Shown here in pieces: positions 1-5,657 of a DNA stretch of 5,709 nt (its first letter is position 1; the number at the start of each line of letters is the position of its first letter). Source of the DNA: Chloroflexota bacterium (GTDB lineage Bacteria > Chloroflexota > UBA6077); NCBI GenBank assembly GCA_023380955.1, contig JAMCTB010000036.1, positions 1 through 5,709 on the forward strand. The letters run 5' to 3'. The notes below the pieces were generated by a model, which was given only the letters and a program-made list of their open reading frames with translations, had not been told where the DNA came from and ran no database searches. A program made the translations under genes and the position numbers.

Positions 1-235
1 ACCTGGCACGGACAGGCACGCCGCCCGTGTCCACGAATCGGGCGCACCTCATGTGCTCGCCTGAAATGCAGTAGCCGGCCTGATGCTCTGCTGAGATCGA
101 CCCAGCACCCTTTCCGCTGAAGCAGCGGTGGGCGGTAGTCACGAACATGCAGGGGGTAGTGGGGTCGTGGACTGTCCCGAGATATGGACAGACCCCCACG
201 GGGCTCGCGGTGTCTTGGGAATCAGTCACGTCCAT
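1..235 (-). CDS. Cys/His-rich motif protein, N-terminal part (runs off left edge)
   Basis: The frame is open from an ATG at 235 to the window edge, giving 78 residues with no stop. It carries a spaced Cys/His pattern: CPYLG at residues 16-20, Cys29, HRC at 36-38, HQAGYC at 51-56 and H61-x-x-C64. I recall this C-YLG / H-x-C / Q-x-x-YC / H-x-x-C arrangement as a recurrent domain in Chloroflexota-type genomes, often at the N-terminus of larger envelope or LysM-like proteins, but I cannot give it a family name. The spacing suggests metal binding, which is inference. The start is supported by GGAGG three bases upstream. An in-frame GTG at 229 has better spacing (nine bases) and is an alternative. 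The start overlaps the stop of a possible short upstream ORF (ATGGACGTGA), which would couple their translation. The C-terminal part lies outside the window, so the full function is unknown. Confidence 0.7.
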   Translation of the reverse strand, partial: MDVTDSQDTASPVGVCPYLGTVHDPTTPCMFVTTAHRCFSGKGAGSISAEHQAGYCISGEHMRCARFVDTGGVPVRAR

Positions 236-399
236 CTGCCTCCGAAACAACTCGAGAGTGCCTGTAACCGCTCATGGGCGCGCGATGCCCGGTGAACCAG
301 GACCAAAGCCCCTTTGACAGGCCGCCGGCCCCTGCGCTGCTCTTCGTGTACACGACGCAGATACGCTCGCGGCACCGTCTCCTCACCCAATTCCGGCAT
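226..399 (-). CDS. Possible small hypothetical protein (57 aa)
   Basis: From ATG at 399 this reads 57 residues to a TGA at 226-228. The frame stays open about 18 codons further upstream, without a good start. It is Arg/Glu-rich, with stretches such as EETVPRAYLRRVHEEQ and GALVLVHRAS, looks soluble and partly helical, and favours G or C at third positions. I do not recognise it. Support is mainly contextual: its stop lies inside the start of the Cys/His-rich gene (ATG...TGA overlap of ten bases), a common sign of translational coupling. A candidate promoter about 200 bases upstream points the same way. No strong ribosome-binding site is seen just before the ATG. It could be a remnant of a larger gene or a chance ORF, and a different, Arg-rich frame is also open here. 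Confidence 0.3.
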   Translation of the reverse strand: MPELGEETVPRAYLRRVHEEQRRGRRPVKGALVLVHRASRAHERLQALSSCFGGRWT

Positions 400-531
400 C
401 TCTCGCCAACCTTCTGCCAGGAGTGACCAGCGATGGCCTCTGTTCGACAGTTCTGGTTATTCCTGGGCTGCACCAAGGACCCTGACTCGGTGCGCCGCAC
501 ACGCCACCAACGTGAACGTCTGCTACGCGCT

Positions 532-559
532 GCCGCGAAGGCGCAGGCGCCTTCGCGGC
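532..559. repeat. Strong GC-rich hairpin
   Basis: The arm GCCGCGAAGGCG (532-543) pairs perfectly with CGCCTTCGCGGC (548-559) around the loop CAGG, a 12-bp stem. There is no T-run on either side, so it is not a standard intrinsic terminator. Read leftward it lies about 40 bases downstream of the candidate promoter and would be in the 5' leader of the left-hand transcript. It could be a stabilising or regulatory hairpin, or a dispersed palindromic repeat. Confidence 0.7.
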
Positions 560-596
560 GTCTCCCACGAAACCCAGCGCTCCCGCTGCCTGTCGG

Positions 597-625
597 ATTA
601 TCATACTTGCAGCACTCTACAACAA
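597..625 (-). promoter_or_regulatory. Candidate sigma-70-type promoter
   Basis: On the minus strand TTGTTG (625-620) and GATAAT (602-597) are separated by exactly 17 bases, in a locally AT-rich patch that stands out from its GC-rich surroundings. The -10 matches TATAAT in five of six positions, while the -35 matches only its TTG. It would drive transcription leftward through the hairpin at 532-559 toward the genes at 399 and 235. Confidence 0.4.
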
Positions 626-728
626 TTCATGCTGGCACCGAGCCCCACCAGAACGTCAATTGCGGGTCCTCCAGGAGCGCGGAACCTCATCCGGTCGGGC
701 CAAATATTGGTGATCCCCGAGCCGTGAA

Positions 729-836
729 CTACGGAACCCAGCCGCTGGCGACGATCCCGCCCACGACAAAGGCCATGACGACGCATGCAATCGTCACCGT
801 CCAGTACGTCCACCACAGCGCTCTCCCGATCTCCAA
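729..836 (-). CDS. 35-residue single-pass membrane peptide
   Basis: A TTG start at 836 gives 35 residues ending GIVASGWVP at a TAG (729-731). The start is preceded by AAAGGGG six bases upstream, a good ribosome-binding site. The peptide begins MEIGRALWW, has one hydrophobic span (about residues 12-30) and a short GWVP tail. There is no signal-peptidase site, so it is probably a small inner-membrane protein. A second copy of the ending appears at 5658-5709 on the same strand. The two share 42 of 51 bases by my hand count, and six of the nine differences are silent, so the reading frame appears to be under selection. It lies directly downstream of the O-antigen ligase pseudogene, whose damaged frame runs on into it and overlaps its first part. 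I do not recognise a family. Confidence 0.6.
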   Translation of the reverse strand: MEIGRALWWTYWTVTIACVVMAFVVGGIVASGWVP

Positions 837-1956
837 CGCCCACCCCTTTGTGCGAGGGATGGGGAATGGGGGATAGGTACTGAGGACTGAGGGCTCAGGG
901 CTGAGTTCTCGGGTCCGAGTTCTGGGTTCTCGGTCTCCCACTCCCCCCTCGTCCCCCCGTCCGTCGCCAGCCGGGCCGCAGCCACGATCAGCCCCACCAT
1001 CACCCAGAGCATCGGCTTCTCCCACTCGGTCAGGGCCATCGAGTCCGTGAGCCCGTAGGCCAGGTACCCCACGCAGCCTGCGGCCAGCCCCGCGACGGCG
1101 CCCCTGACCAGGGGATCCCTCGCCCGCCTGTATGCCTGGACCGCATGAGCGCCCACGATCACCCACAGCCTCACGAAGGCCATCAGCCCCCCAATCCCGA
1201 GGTCCACCACGTCTGCAGGTGGGTGTTGTGGGGCGTGCGGAATGCGGGCATCGGGACCCATCAGGAAGGACGGATAGAGGGCATCGAGCACCACTGGGAA
1301 GGCGCTGAGGCCTGTGCCGGTGAAGGGGCAACCCTGGATCATGCAGGTGGCTTCGTTCCAGACCTCCATCCGGCTCGCTGCATCCGCGGAATCGCTGCTC
1401 GCCTTATCCAGACGCACCAGCCAATGGGATGGGTCCTGCGCCACCACCACACCCACCGTGACTATCCCGATCAGACTCAGGGCCCACGGTACGTCCCAGC
1501 CGGTGCCAGCGGAGGCCAAGCAGCGTGAGAGCCGCGACGCCGAAGGCGAAGAGGCCGCTGCGCGACCAGCTGAGGACCATGGTCGGCGACGCGACCACGA
1601 TGCCCGCCAGTCCCAGAAAGAGCATCAAGCCGTGAGAGGGACGGTAGGCGGCACTTGCCTTCGGCGATTTCCGAGCGCCCCTGCCCAGCGCCCACAGCGC
1701 CACGCCGGCCGGCATGGGCAGCATGAATGCCAGAATTCCACCCAGGGCTCCCGGGTGCAGCCCCGAGACCGAGCAGCGGCAGGAAGCCACGCGGGAAAAG
1801 CGGCATCGGGGTGGCCAGCAGAGGAATCGCGACCTCGATAGCAACGCCACGAGGGCCGGTCGCGGTCCCCACTGCACCACCTCGACCAGTTAGCCACTCG
1901 GAGGTCAAACCCGCATCCCTGAGCACGGGCTCCGGGCCGCGCTGAGCGCTCGTCAT
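794..1956 (-). pseudogene. O-antigen ligase/polymerase-like membrane protein (Wzy_C type), broken
   Basis: Pieces of an O-antigen ligase family membrane protein are spread over three frames. Around 1850-1770 an N-terminal membrane segment reads LLATPMPLFPRGFLPLLGLG. It is followed in another frame by GLHPGALGGILAFMLPMP and LSWSRSGLFAFGVA (about 1770-1490), the family's HPNALGG-like and S-x-SR motifs. A third frame carries SRMEVWNEA, GTGLSAF and DLGIGGLMAF with further membrane helices to about 970. Intact relatives are about 400-450 residues. Here roughly 100 residues between LLGLG and GLHPG are missing, with a frame change at the junction near 1760-1775. A further -1 shift lies near 1485. 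A compensating pair (extra base at 1230-1233, missing base near 1207) scrambles the expected HAHNTHLQTW motif. The frame then continues through the heptamer repeat to a stop at 794, so the original stop may be lost. The start at 1956 (ATG) is uncertain. It is probably non-functional unless the indels are sequencing errors. Confidence 0.75.
877..939. repeat. Degenerate heptamer tandem repeat
   Basis: Nine consecutive 7-base units in strict phase follow the pattern G-[GT]-x-C-T-[GC]-[AG], for example GGACTGA, GGGCTCA and GTTCTCG. Eight fit well and the last (GTCTCCC) is degenerate. I recall similar CTCAGTC/CTGAGGA-type heptamer runs in intergenic spaces of several GC-rich bacteria. It lies at the 3' end of the O-antigen ligase pseudogene, whose open frame reads through it as a low-complexity tail. 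That suggests the repeat was originally intergenic and that the gene's stop codon was lost. Confidence 0.75.
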
Positions 1957-1999
1957 CGCCGCTAATTGACCTTGACCCGCGGGACAGGTCGTGGAGGTG

Positions 2000-2167
2000 C
2001 TACCCGCGCCGCAGGATCTCGACCACCCTCCCGATGATCTCGTCCACTTTCGATGCCGCCAGCTGTCCCACCCGGTACAGGATGACGTGAGTGTCCGCCT
2101 TGAACAACCGGTTGGGTCGCACGGGAAAGGCCACAACGACCACGTCCCCCTTCACAAATCTCGCCAC
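2000..2167 (-). pseudogene. MazF/PemK-type toxin with internal deletion
   Basis: From GTG at 2167 the product has 55 residues. It begins ARFVKGDVVVVAFPV, the N-terminal strand of MazF/PemK endoribonuclease toxins (K/R-GD-V-V...FP), and then jumps directly to RPNRLFKADTHVILYRVG and a C-terminal helix (KVDEIIGRVVEILRR) typical of the end of the fold. Family members are about 110 residues, so about 45 residues of the central barrel are missing between residues 16 and 17. The reading frame survives the deletion. Without the core strands RNase activity is very unlikely. The GTG overlaps the end of the antitoxin gene by 16 bases, the usual arrangement for such pairs. An upstream in-frame ATG would give 70 residues but lies inside the antitoxin gene and adds no family sequence. 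Confidence 0.75.
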
Positions 2168-2364
2168 GCTTCGCCCTCCTCCGACCGAAGCCAGTCCTTC
2201 TCCAGAGCGCACTCGCTCAGGATAGCGGTTGCCATGCGCTCTTGAGCCGCCTTCATCTTCAGGAAGCGGATGAAATCCAGCACTTCCTCAAGAAGAAGCA
2301 TGGGCAAGTCCTCCGCCTCGCGTAGCAGGGTATCCCACGCATCGGTGGCGACGTTACACCTCAC
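2152..2364 (-). CDS. Type II antitoxin (DUF2281-like)
   Basis: The ORF encodes 70 residues. The core DTLLREAEDLPMLLLEEVLDF matches the DUF2281/VapB-like pattern LPxxLxxEVLDFxRFLK, here continuing as IRFLKMK. The C-terminal ALEKDWLRSEEGEAWRDL is the acidic, Trp-containing tail typical of antitoxins that wrap their toxin. No internal stop or frameshift is seen. The gene overlaps the start of the adjacent toxin remnant, so it was probably autoregulated together with it. The start is odd. The only in-frame start is a GTG at 2364 with no clear upstream ribosome-binding site. Relatives, as I recall, begin about where GTCGCCACC (Val-Ala-Thr) occurs, just after GAGGTGAGGTG. The original ATG/GTG may therefore have become GTC. 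Confidence 0.75.
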   Translation of the reverse strand: MRCNVATDAWDTLLREAEDLPMLLLEEVLDFIRFLKMKAAQERMATAILSECALEKDWLRSEEGEAWRDL

Positions 2365-2446
2365 CTCGCGGTCCAGTGGCGAAATCTGCTTCGGGCTCGG
2401 AGTCCGGTTTTCGCGTGTCGTGCAGGCGAATGGCCGGACGCACAGC

Positions 2447-3206
2447 CTAGCGAGGCAAGTTTAGCACGCGGGGCTGAAAGGAAGTGAATTCGCCACCCGC
2501 GTTCAGTCCCCTCTCCACCTGCTCCAGGTACCGCTGCGTGTCGATCAGCCACAGGCGCTCACCCTCGCCCATCTGGTAGCCGTACAACGGGTCACCACGA
2601 TCCAGTAGAGCCGGAAACCGATCGCGACCGAAGTCGTAGAACCTCCCAGGGGGGATCGCGTCCAGCACGTGGGGCTCCAACACGTAGATGCTGGCGTTGA
2701 TCCAGTGGGAGAACACCTGCTCGGGGCTCGGTTCCTCCAGGAACCTGGTGATGAGCCCATCCGCATCCACCCCCACGATGCCGCTGGCGTTTACGTACTC
2801 CCAGTGGCAGAGGGCCATGGTGGCAACGGCCCCCTGGTCCGGTGGAACCGGTAGAGGCTGGCGAGGTCGATGCTGCTCAGGTTGTCCCCGTACCAGCCGA
2901 AGAAGGGACCGTCGAGCAGCTACGCGACCCTCTTCACGCCGCCGGCCGTCCCCAGTGCCTTCTCCTCCACCGAGTAGCGGATCTTCACACCCCATCCGGT
3001 TCCATCGCCGAAGTGGTCCATGACCACCCACGGCAGTGGCACAGATTGATCGCGATCTCCATGACACCGCTGTCGCGGAGCCTCTCGACCGCGTACTGCA
3101 GCGCCAGCTTACCTGCGACCGCCACCATCGCCTTCGGAGGACGATCCGTGAGTGGTCTCAGCCTCGTCCCGATTCCAGCCGCGAGGATCATCACCTTGTC
3201 CGGCAT
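2447..3206 (-). pseudogene. Sugar-phosphate nucleotidyltransferase (HddC / mannose-1-phosphate guanylyltransferase type), broken
   Basis: The enzyme class transfers a nucleotide to a sugar-1-phosphate, here probably a heptose- or mannose-1-phosphate, in the cytoplasm. The start at 3206 is ATG with AGGAGAGG just upstream. The N-terminus has the nucleotide-binding signature LAAGIGTRLRPLTDRPPKAM (residues 7-26), the middle has WYGDNLS (metal-binding GD), and the C-terminal half reads NASIYVLEPHVLDAIPPGRF and GRDRFPALL. These segments lie in shifted frames. One base is missing near 3035-3037 after INLCH, and another is missing from the C-run at 2830-2834. Between them an in-frame TAG (2922-2920) interrupts RVA-LLDGPFF. 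Restored, the product would be about 253 residues, a normal length. The SIS gene directly upstream fits the pairing of isomerase and nucleotidyltransferase in activated-heptose synthesis. HddC is preferred over other guanylyltransferases by context only. Confidence 0.8.
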
Positions 3207-3636
3207 CCTCTCCTGATCCCCCCGTCTCCCCCTCACCCCGTCCGGCCACCCCTTCCCGCAGAGCCACGGCGATCACGTGGTCGAGGATCAGGTGCCCGTC
3301 CTCGGCCCGCTCGATCCGCATGCTGGGGACGACCACCTTCATGTCCACGATATCCTTGAGCCTGCCGCCGGGCCGGCCGGTGAAGCCCACCGTCGTGACC
3401 CCGGCCCTCTTCGCCACTTCCACCGCTTTGAGGACGTTCGGGGAGTTCCCGCTGCGGCTTATAGCGATCACCAGGTCACCCGGTTGCACAAGGTTCAGGA
3501 GCTGCTCGGCGAACACGTCCTTGTATGCCGAGTCGTTGGCCCACGCCGTCGTGAGGGGCGCGTTGTCGGTGAGGGCGATGGCCCTAATCCGTCTGTTGCC
3601 GTTGCCGATCCCCACCTTTGCCAGATCGCAGGCCAT
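3109..3636 (-). pseudogene. SIS-family phosphosugar isomerase (sedoheptulose-7-phosphate isomerase-like), 5' truncated
   Basis: From the first in-frame ATG (3636) the protein reads MACDLAKVG and continues as a good SIS domain, with GDLVIAISRSGNSPNVLKA (residues 53-71), VTTVGFTG (80-87) and ERAEDGHLILDHVIAVAL (109-126). In GmhA-type enzymes, which convert sedoheptulose 7-phosphate to a heptose phosphate, the segment equivalent to HMACDL follows about 60 residues that include the GNGGSA phosphate-binding loop. No frame upstream supplies these, so the N-terminus is gone and activity is unlikely. The break coincides with a perfect inverted repeat (3612-3649). The domain ends near residue 130 (about 3247), yet the frame runs on to 3109 through the start of the nucleotidyltransferase gene. 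That suggests the natural stop was lost: one added G in GAAGGGG would give a TGA shortly after. The heptose-pathway assignment rests on sequence style plus the neighbouring nucleotidyltransferase. Confidence 0.75.
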
Positions 3637-3649
3637 CTGGCAAAGGTGG
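3612..3649. repeat. Perfect 15-bp inverted repeat at the SIS gene break
   Basis: CCACCTTTGCCAGAT (3612-3626) is repeated in inverted form at 3635-3649 around the 8-base spacer CGCAGGCC. The left arm (read on the minus strand) encodes D-L-A-K-V of the SIS protein, a family-conserved stretch. The right arm lies where the missing upstream coding sequence should be, so it looks like a copied, inverted piece of the gene. The core TGCCAGAT occurs again at 3690-3697. Confidence 0.85.
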
Positions 3650-3835
3650 CCTCTTCGAATCCGCGACCCCAGGATTTGGTCGAGTGGTCTGCCAGATGGT
3701 GGTGGCCGATGACCAGCTGGGTGTACTAATGATCGGTTGGCGCCAGCCTGTTGGAGGGAAGCGGCCGCCCTGATCGTGCTACGATCACCGTTGCTCTTCT
3801 TGCATCCTGGGCGCCCGAAGTGTATTCGTTCAAGG
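3650..3835. other. Unassigned stretch with an operator-like palindrome
   Basis: No convincing gene is seen. This is where the 5' part of the SIS gene should be, yet none of the minus-strand frames resembles that family. It contains the perfect palindrome TGATCGT-GCT-ACGATCA at 3771-3787, the size and form of a repressor binding site, but no clear promoter elements beside it. Confidence 0.4.
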
Positions 3836-3863
3836 TTGAAAACCGCCCGCGGTTAACGGGCGG
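3836..3863 (-). terminator. Intrinsic terminator
   Basis: On the minus strand a 7-bp GC stem (CCGCCCG ... CGGGCGG, arms 3863-3857 and 3849-3843) with the 7-base loop TTAACCG is followed directly by TTTTC. It lies about 170 bases past the stop of the LmeA/YpmS-like gene and would end that transcript, separating it from the SIS/nucleotidyltransferase block. The T-run is short (four). Confidence 0.7.
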
Positions 3864-4030
3864 ACGAGAGCCGACCAAAGGGAGGGGCGCCACAGTCGAG
3901 TAACTCGCACCACGTAGAAACGCAGAAATCGTGCCGTATCTTTATCTTAGACGAAGGTCCGGCCCCGTGGGTGAGTCCTCCAGGCAGGGCTGCGTCAGAA
4001 CGGCGTCTGCTTCCTGCGCCGCCTCGTCAC

Positions 4031-4597
4031 CTACCTGGCCTGGCCGTCGATCACGACCTTGCCGTTCACAAGCTTCACATTCTTCAAGTCGACGCCGAGA
4101 TCGATCCCATTCAGTCCCCCCTTGCCGATAGCCTGCTTCGCCTGCTGCAGTATCTGGTCTTTCACCGCGTCGGGCAGGGGCAGGTTGCCCGTTTTCAGAG
4201 AAGTGACGTCCAGGTTGAGGAGACCCCCGTCGGCCGCGGCCTTCACCGTCGCTTCGATGGGGATCTCCTGTCCCCCCACCTGGACCACGGCCGAGACGAC
4301 CGCCGCGTCCTGCTCCACCTTCACGGCCACGTTCTTCACAGGCTTGTCCCCACCGCCGATCATCTGATTGACCTTCGCCGTCACCTCATCCTGGCTCACT
4401 TGCACGGTCACACCCTTCGAGTCGGGAGCCTTGGAGTGGAGCGCATCCCACTTCTGGTCGAAGCTGGCGGCCTCGCGCGCCGCATCTGCTGGCGGCATCG
4501 GCTTCGCCACGGGCGGCTGGGGGCTTAGAACCTGATAGGCCACGAAGCCCGCGCTGCCAAGCACCACTACGCAAACCACAAGGATCACTCGCTTCAT
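4031..4597 (-). CDS. Membrane-anchored or exported LmeA/YpmS-like protein
   Basis: The ORF encodes 188 residues and is complete. It starts at ATG 4597 with a strong ribosome-binding site, GGGGAGGAAGA, just upstream. Residues 1-3 (MKR) and the hydrophobic stretch ILVVCVVVLGSAGFVA (5-20) form an uncleaved anchor or signal peptide. There is no lipobox Cys at its end. A Pro/Ala-rich linker and a helical part (ASFDQKWDAL) follow, then alternating beta-type segments: VTVQVSQDEVTAKVNQMIGG, a central VVSAVVQVGGQEIPIEATV, the helix LPLPDAVKDQILQQAKQAIG and a final VKLVNGKVVIDGQAR. The order "S/T-x-x-E-x-x-x-x-x-N, strand pairs, LPLP helix, closing V-N/D-G-x-V-x-I-x-G strand" is what I recall of LmeA (DUF2993) and YpmS-like extracytoplasmic lipid- or envelope-associated proteins. 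The assignment is by pattern only. It lies 77 bases downstream of the PAP2 gene and may be cotranscribed with it. An intrinsic terminator follows. Its intactness contrasts with the damaged genes beyond. Confidence 0.75.
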   Translation of the reverse strand: MKRVILVVCVVVLGSAGFVAYQVLSPQPPVAKPMPPADAAREAASFDQKWDALHSKAPDSKGVTVQVSQDEVTAKVNQMIGGGDKPVKNVAVKVEQDAAVVSAVVQVGGQEIPIEATVKAAADGGLLNLDVTSLKTGNLPLPDAVKDQILQQAKQAIGKGGLNGIDLGVDLKNVKLVNGKVVIDGQAR

Positions 4598-4674
4598 TCT
4601 TCCTCCCCGCCGAGTTCCAGCGTCTGTTTCTAACCTAACCTACGGCCGACGACATTGGGTGGATAGTCGAGTCT

Positions 4675-5448
4675 TCAGCTCGCCACGTTATCCCTCCGAC
4701 GGTCTCCCGATGGCTCCATGCCTCCAGCTGCCGCCACACCAGCATCCCCGGCCTCGCGGGCAAACCCGGTCCGGCCTCCGCGCGAGTAGCTCGGCCCGAG
4801 GGCCTGCGCCACCACCATCGCCAGCGCCGCGCCCAGCAGCTCCCCCGCCAGTTCGTCCGACAGCCAGTGGTACCGGCCGTACACCCGAACGAAGGCAGAC
4901 CCCACGGCCACCGCGACCGCCAGAAAAGCACCCAGCCGCGCGACCCTTCCGCCCCGATCCCACAGCGCCGCCGCCAGCAGCAAGCACAGGAAGCCGGTGC
5001 GGATCGCCGAGCCGCTGAGGACCGATTCCTGGAACTGTGGGTTCACCAGCGGATAGGAGGCCCACGGCTTCATAAAGGGCGGCATCGGCGGACGGTGGAG
5101 GGTGGCCTTCACGGCGACCTCCACCGGAATGAGCAGCAGGAACCCTAGTGGTGCAACCGACCTGGCCCCGAATCCAGCCCTCCAGAGCAGCGCCGCTGCC
5201 GCCATCCCAAGCAGCACCGAGAGCTCGGGCGACCACAGCAGTGCCACCAGGGGGAAGAAGCTGTCGATCAGGCGGCCCACGGACCGGTCCTTGGCCCCGG
5301 CCACGGCCACGTCAGCGCCCGCCAGCAGCCCGAGATAGCTAAACGACACCACCAGGGCAAAGATGCCCAGGGCGGTGGTAGCAGCAGCGCGACGGCCGGC
5401 GGAAACGGGCAACCGCCCGGCTCTCCGCGCGGGTAGGGAAGACGACAT
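4675..5448 (-). CDS. PAP2-superfamily membrane phosphatase-like protein
   Basis: The ORF encodes 257 residues from ATG 5448, chosen because GAGG lies nine bases upstream. A GTG at 5469 and an ATG at 5463 are in-frame alternatives with poorer sites. There are five to six hydrophobic helices. The PAP2 signatures are in order: KATLHRP (114-120), VLSGSAIRTGFL (143-154) and VRVYGRYHWLSDELAG (187-202). The last is the R-x5-H-x3-D motif with nucleophile-type His194 and Asp198. Such enzymes dephosphorylate lipid phosphates such as undecaprenyl diphosphate or phosphatidic acid at the membrane, which fits a surface-polysaccharide locus. In the middle motif the usual SGH is SGS (Ser147), so the His expected to act as acid catalyst is absent. 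The first motif is also short compared with K-x6-RP. It may be a non-catalytic or altered member. The C-terminal tail after residue 220 is hydrophilic and Gly/Arg-rich. Confidence 0.8.
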   Translation of the reverse strand: MSSSLPARRAGRLPVSAGRRAAATTALGIFALVVSFSYLGLLAGADVAVAGAKDRSVGRLIDSFFPLVALLWSPELSVLLGMAAAALLWRAGFGARSVAPLGFLLLIPVEVAVKATLHRPPMPPFMKPWASYPLVNPQFQESVLSGSAIRTGFLCLLLAAALWDRGGRVARLGAFLAVAVAVGSAFVRVYGRYHWLSDELAGELLGAALAMVVAQALGPSYSRGGRTGFAREAGDAGVAAAGGMEPSGDRRRDNVAS

Positions 5449-5657
5449 GGGTCTATTCCTCATCTCCACCGTCCGGTCGAGGCCTCGTCCTCCACGGGTA
5501 CGGAGAGACGGACCTCAACCATCAGGCCCAAGCCGTGGCCGCCAGGGGAGCTGCCAGCACAGCCGGCTGCGGGATTGCGGGAAGATCCCGTACAAAGATG
5601 TCGACCATGCCTTGTGTGGTAGCGTCGCACCAGATGATGGCCCCGGTACCCCCCGAG
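5449..5657. other. Intergenic stretch, no supported gene
   Basis: Short open frames exist on the minus strand (one ending in APLAATAWA near 5523, another about 20 codons long from an ATG near 5522), but none has a recognisable family or good start. It presumably separates the small-peptide gene at the right edge from the PAP2 gene. The promoter for the PAP2 gene could lie here, but I see no clear -35/-10 pair. Confidence 0.4.

Larger units (their letters stand above)
400..728. other. Gene-poor leader region
   Basis: No convincing coding frame was found on either strand. Apparent ORFs here give Arg/Pro/Ser-rich translations typical of GC-rich non-coding DNA. The stretch holds a candidate minus-strand promoter (597-625), a strong GC hairpin (532-559) and a weaker hairpin at 470-493 (GCACC...GGTGC arms). 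Together they could form a structured 5' leader of roughly 190 bases before the left-hand genes. Confidence 0.45.

Noticed and set aside
222..500. 92-codon minus-strand frame
   Set aside because: Very rich in Arg, Cys and Trp, with no motif. The other minus frame ending at 226 has better composition and overlaps the next gene's start in a plausible way.
532..559. Hairpin as an intrinsic terminator
   Set aside because: No T-run follows the stem on either strand.
433..876. Long plus-strand open frames across 314-876
   Set aside because: Translations are Arg/Pro/Ser/His-rich with no motif, and they run antisense to the small-peptide gene and leader region. Typical of GC-rich shadow frames.
3654..3662. 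TTCGAATCC, resembling a tRNA T-loop
   Set aside because: The flanking bases do not pair as a T-stem, and no acceptor, D or anticodon arms can be folded around it on either strand.
3152..3729. Long plus-strand open frames across 3152-3729
   Set aside because: They are antisense to a clear SIS domain and have no recognisable family sequence.
5523..5650. Minus-strand open frame containing AIIWCDATTQGMVDIFVRD
   Set aside because: It reads like protein and loosely resembles the frame after the first small-peptide copy, but the start is unclear, the two frames differ relative to their stops, and the resemblance is weak. Not strong enough to call a gene.
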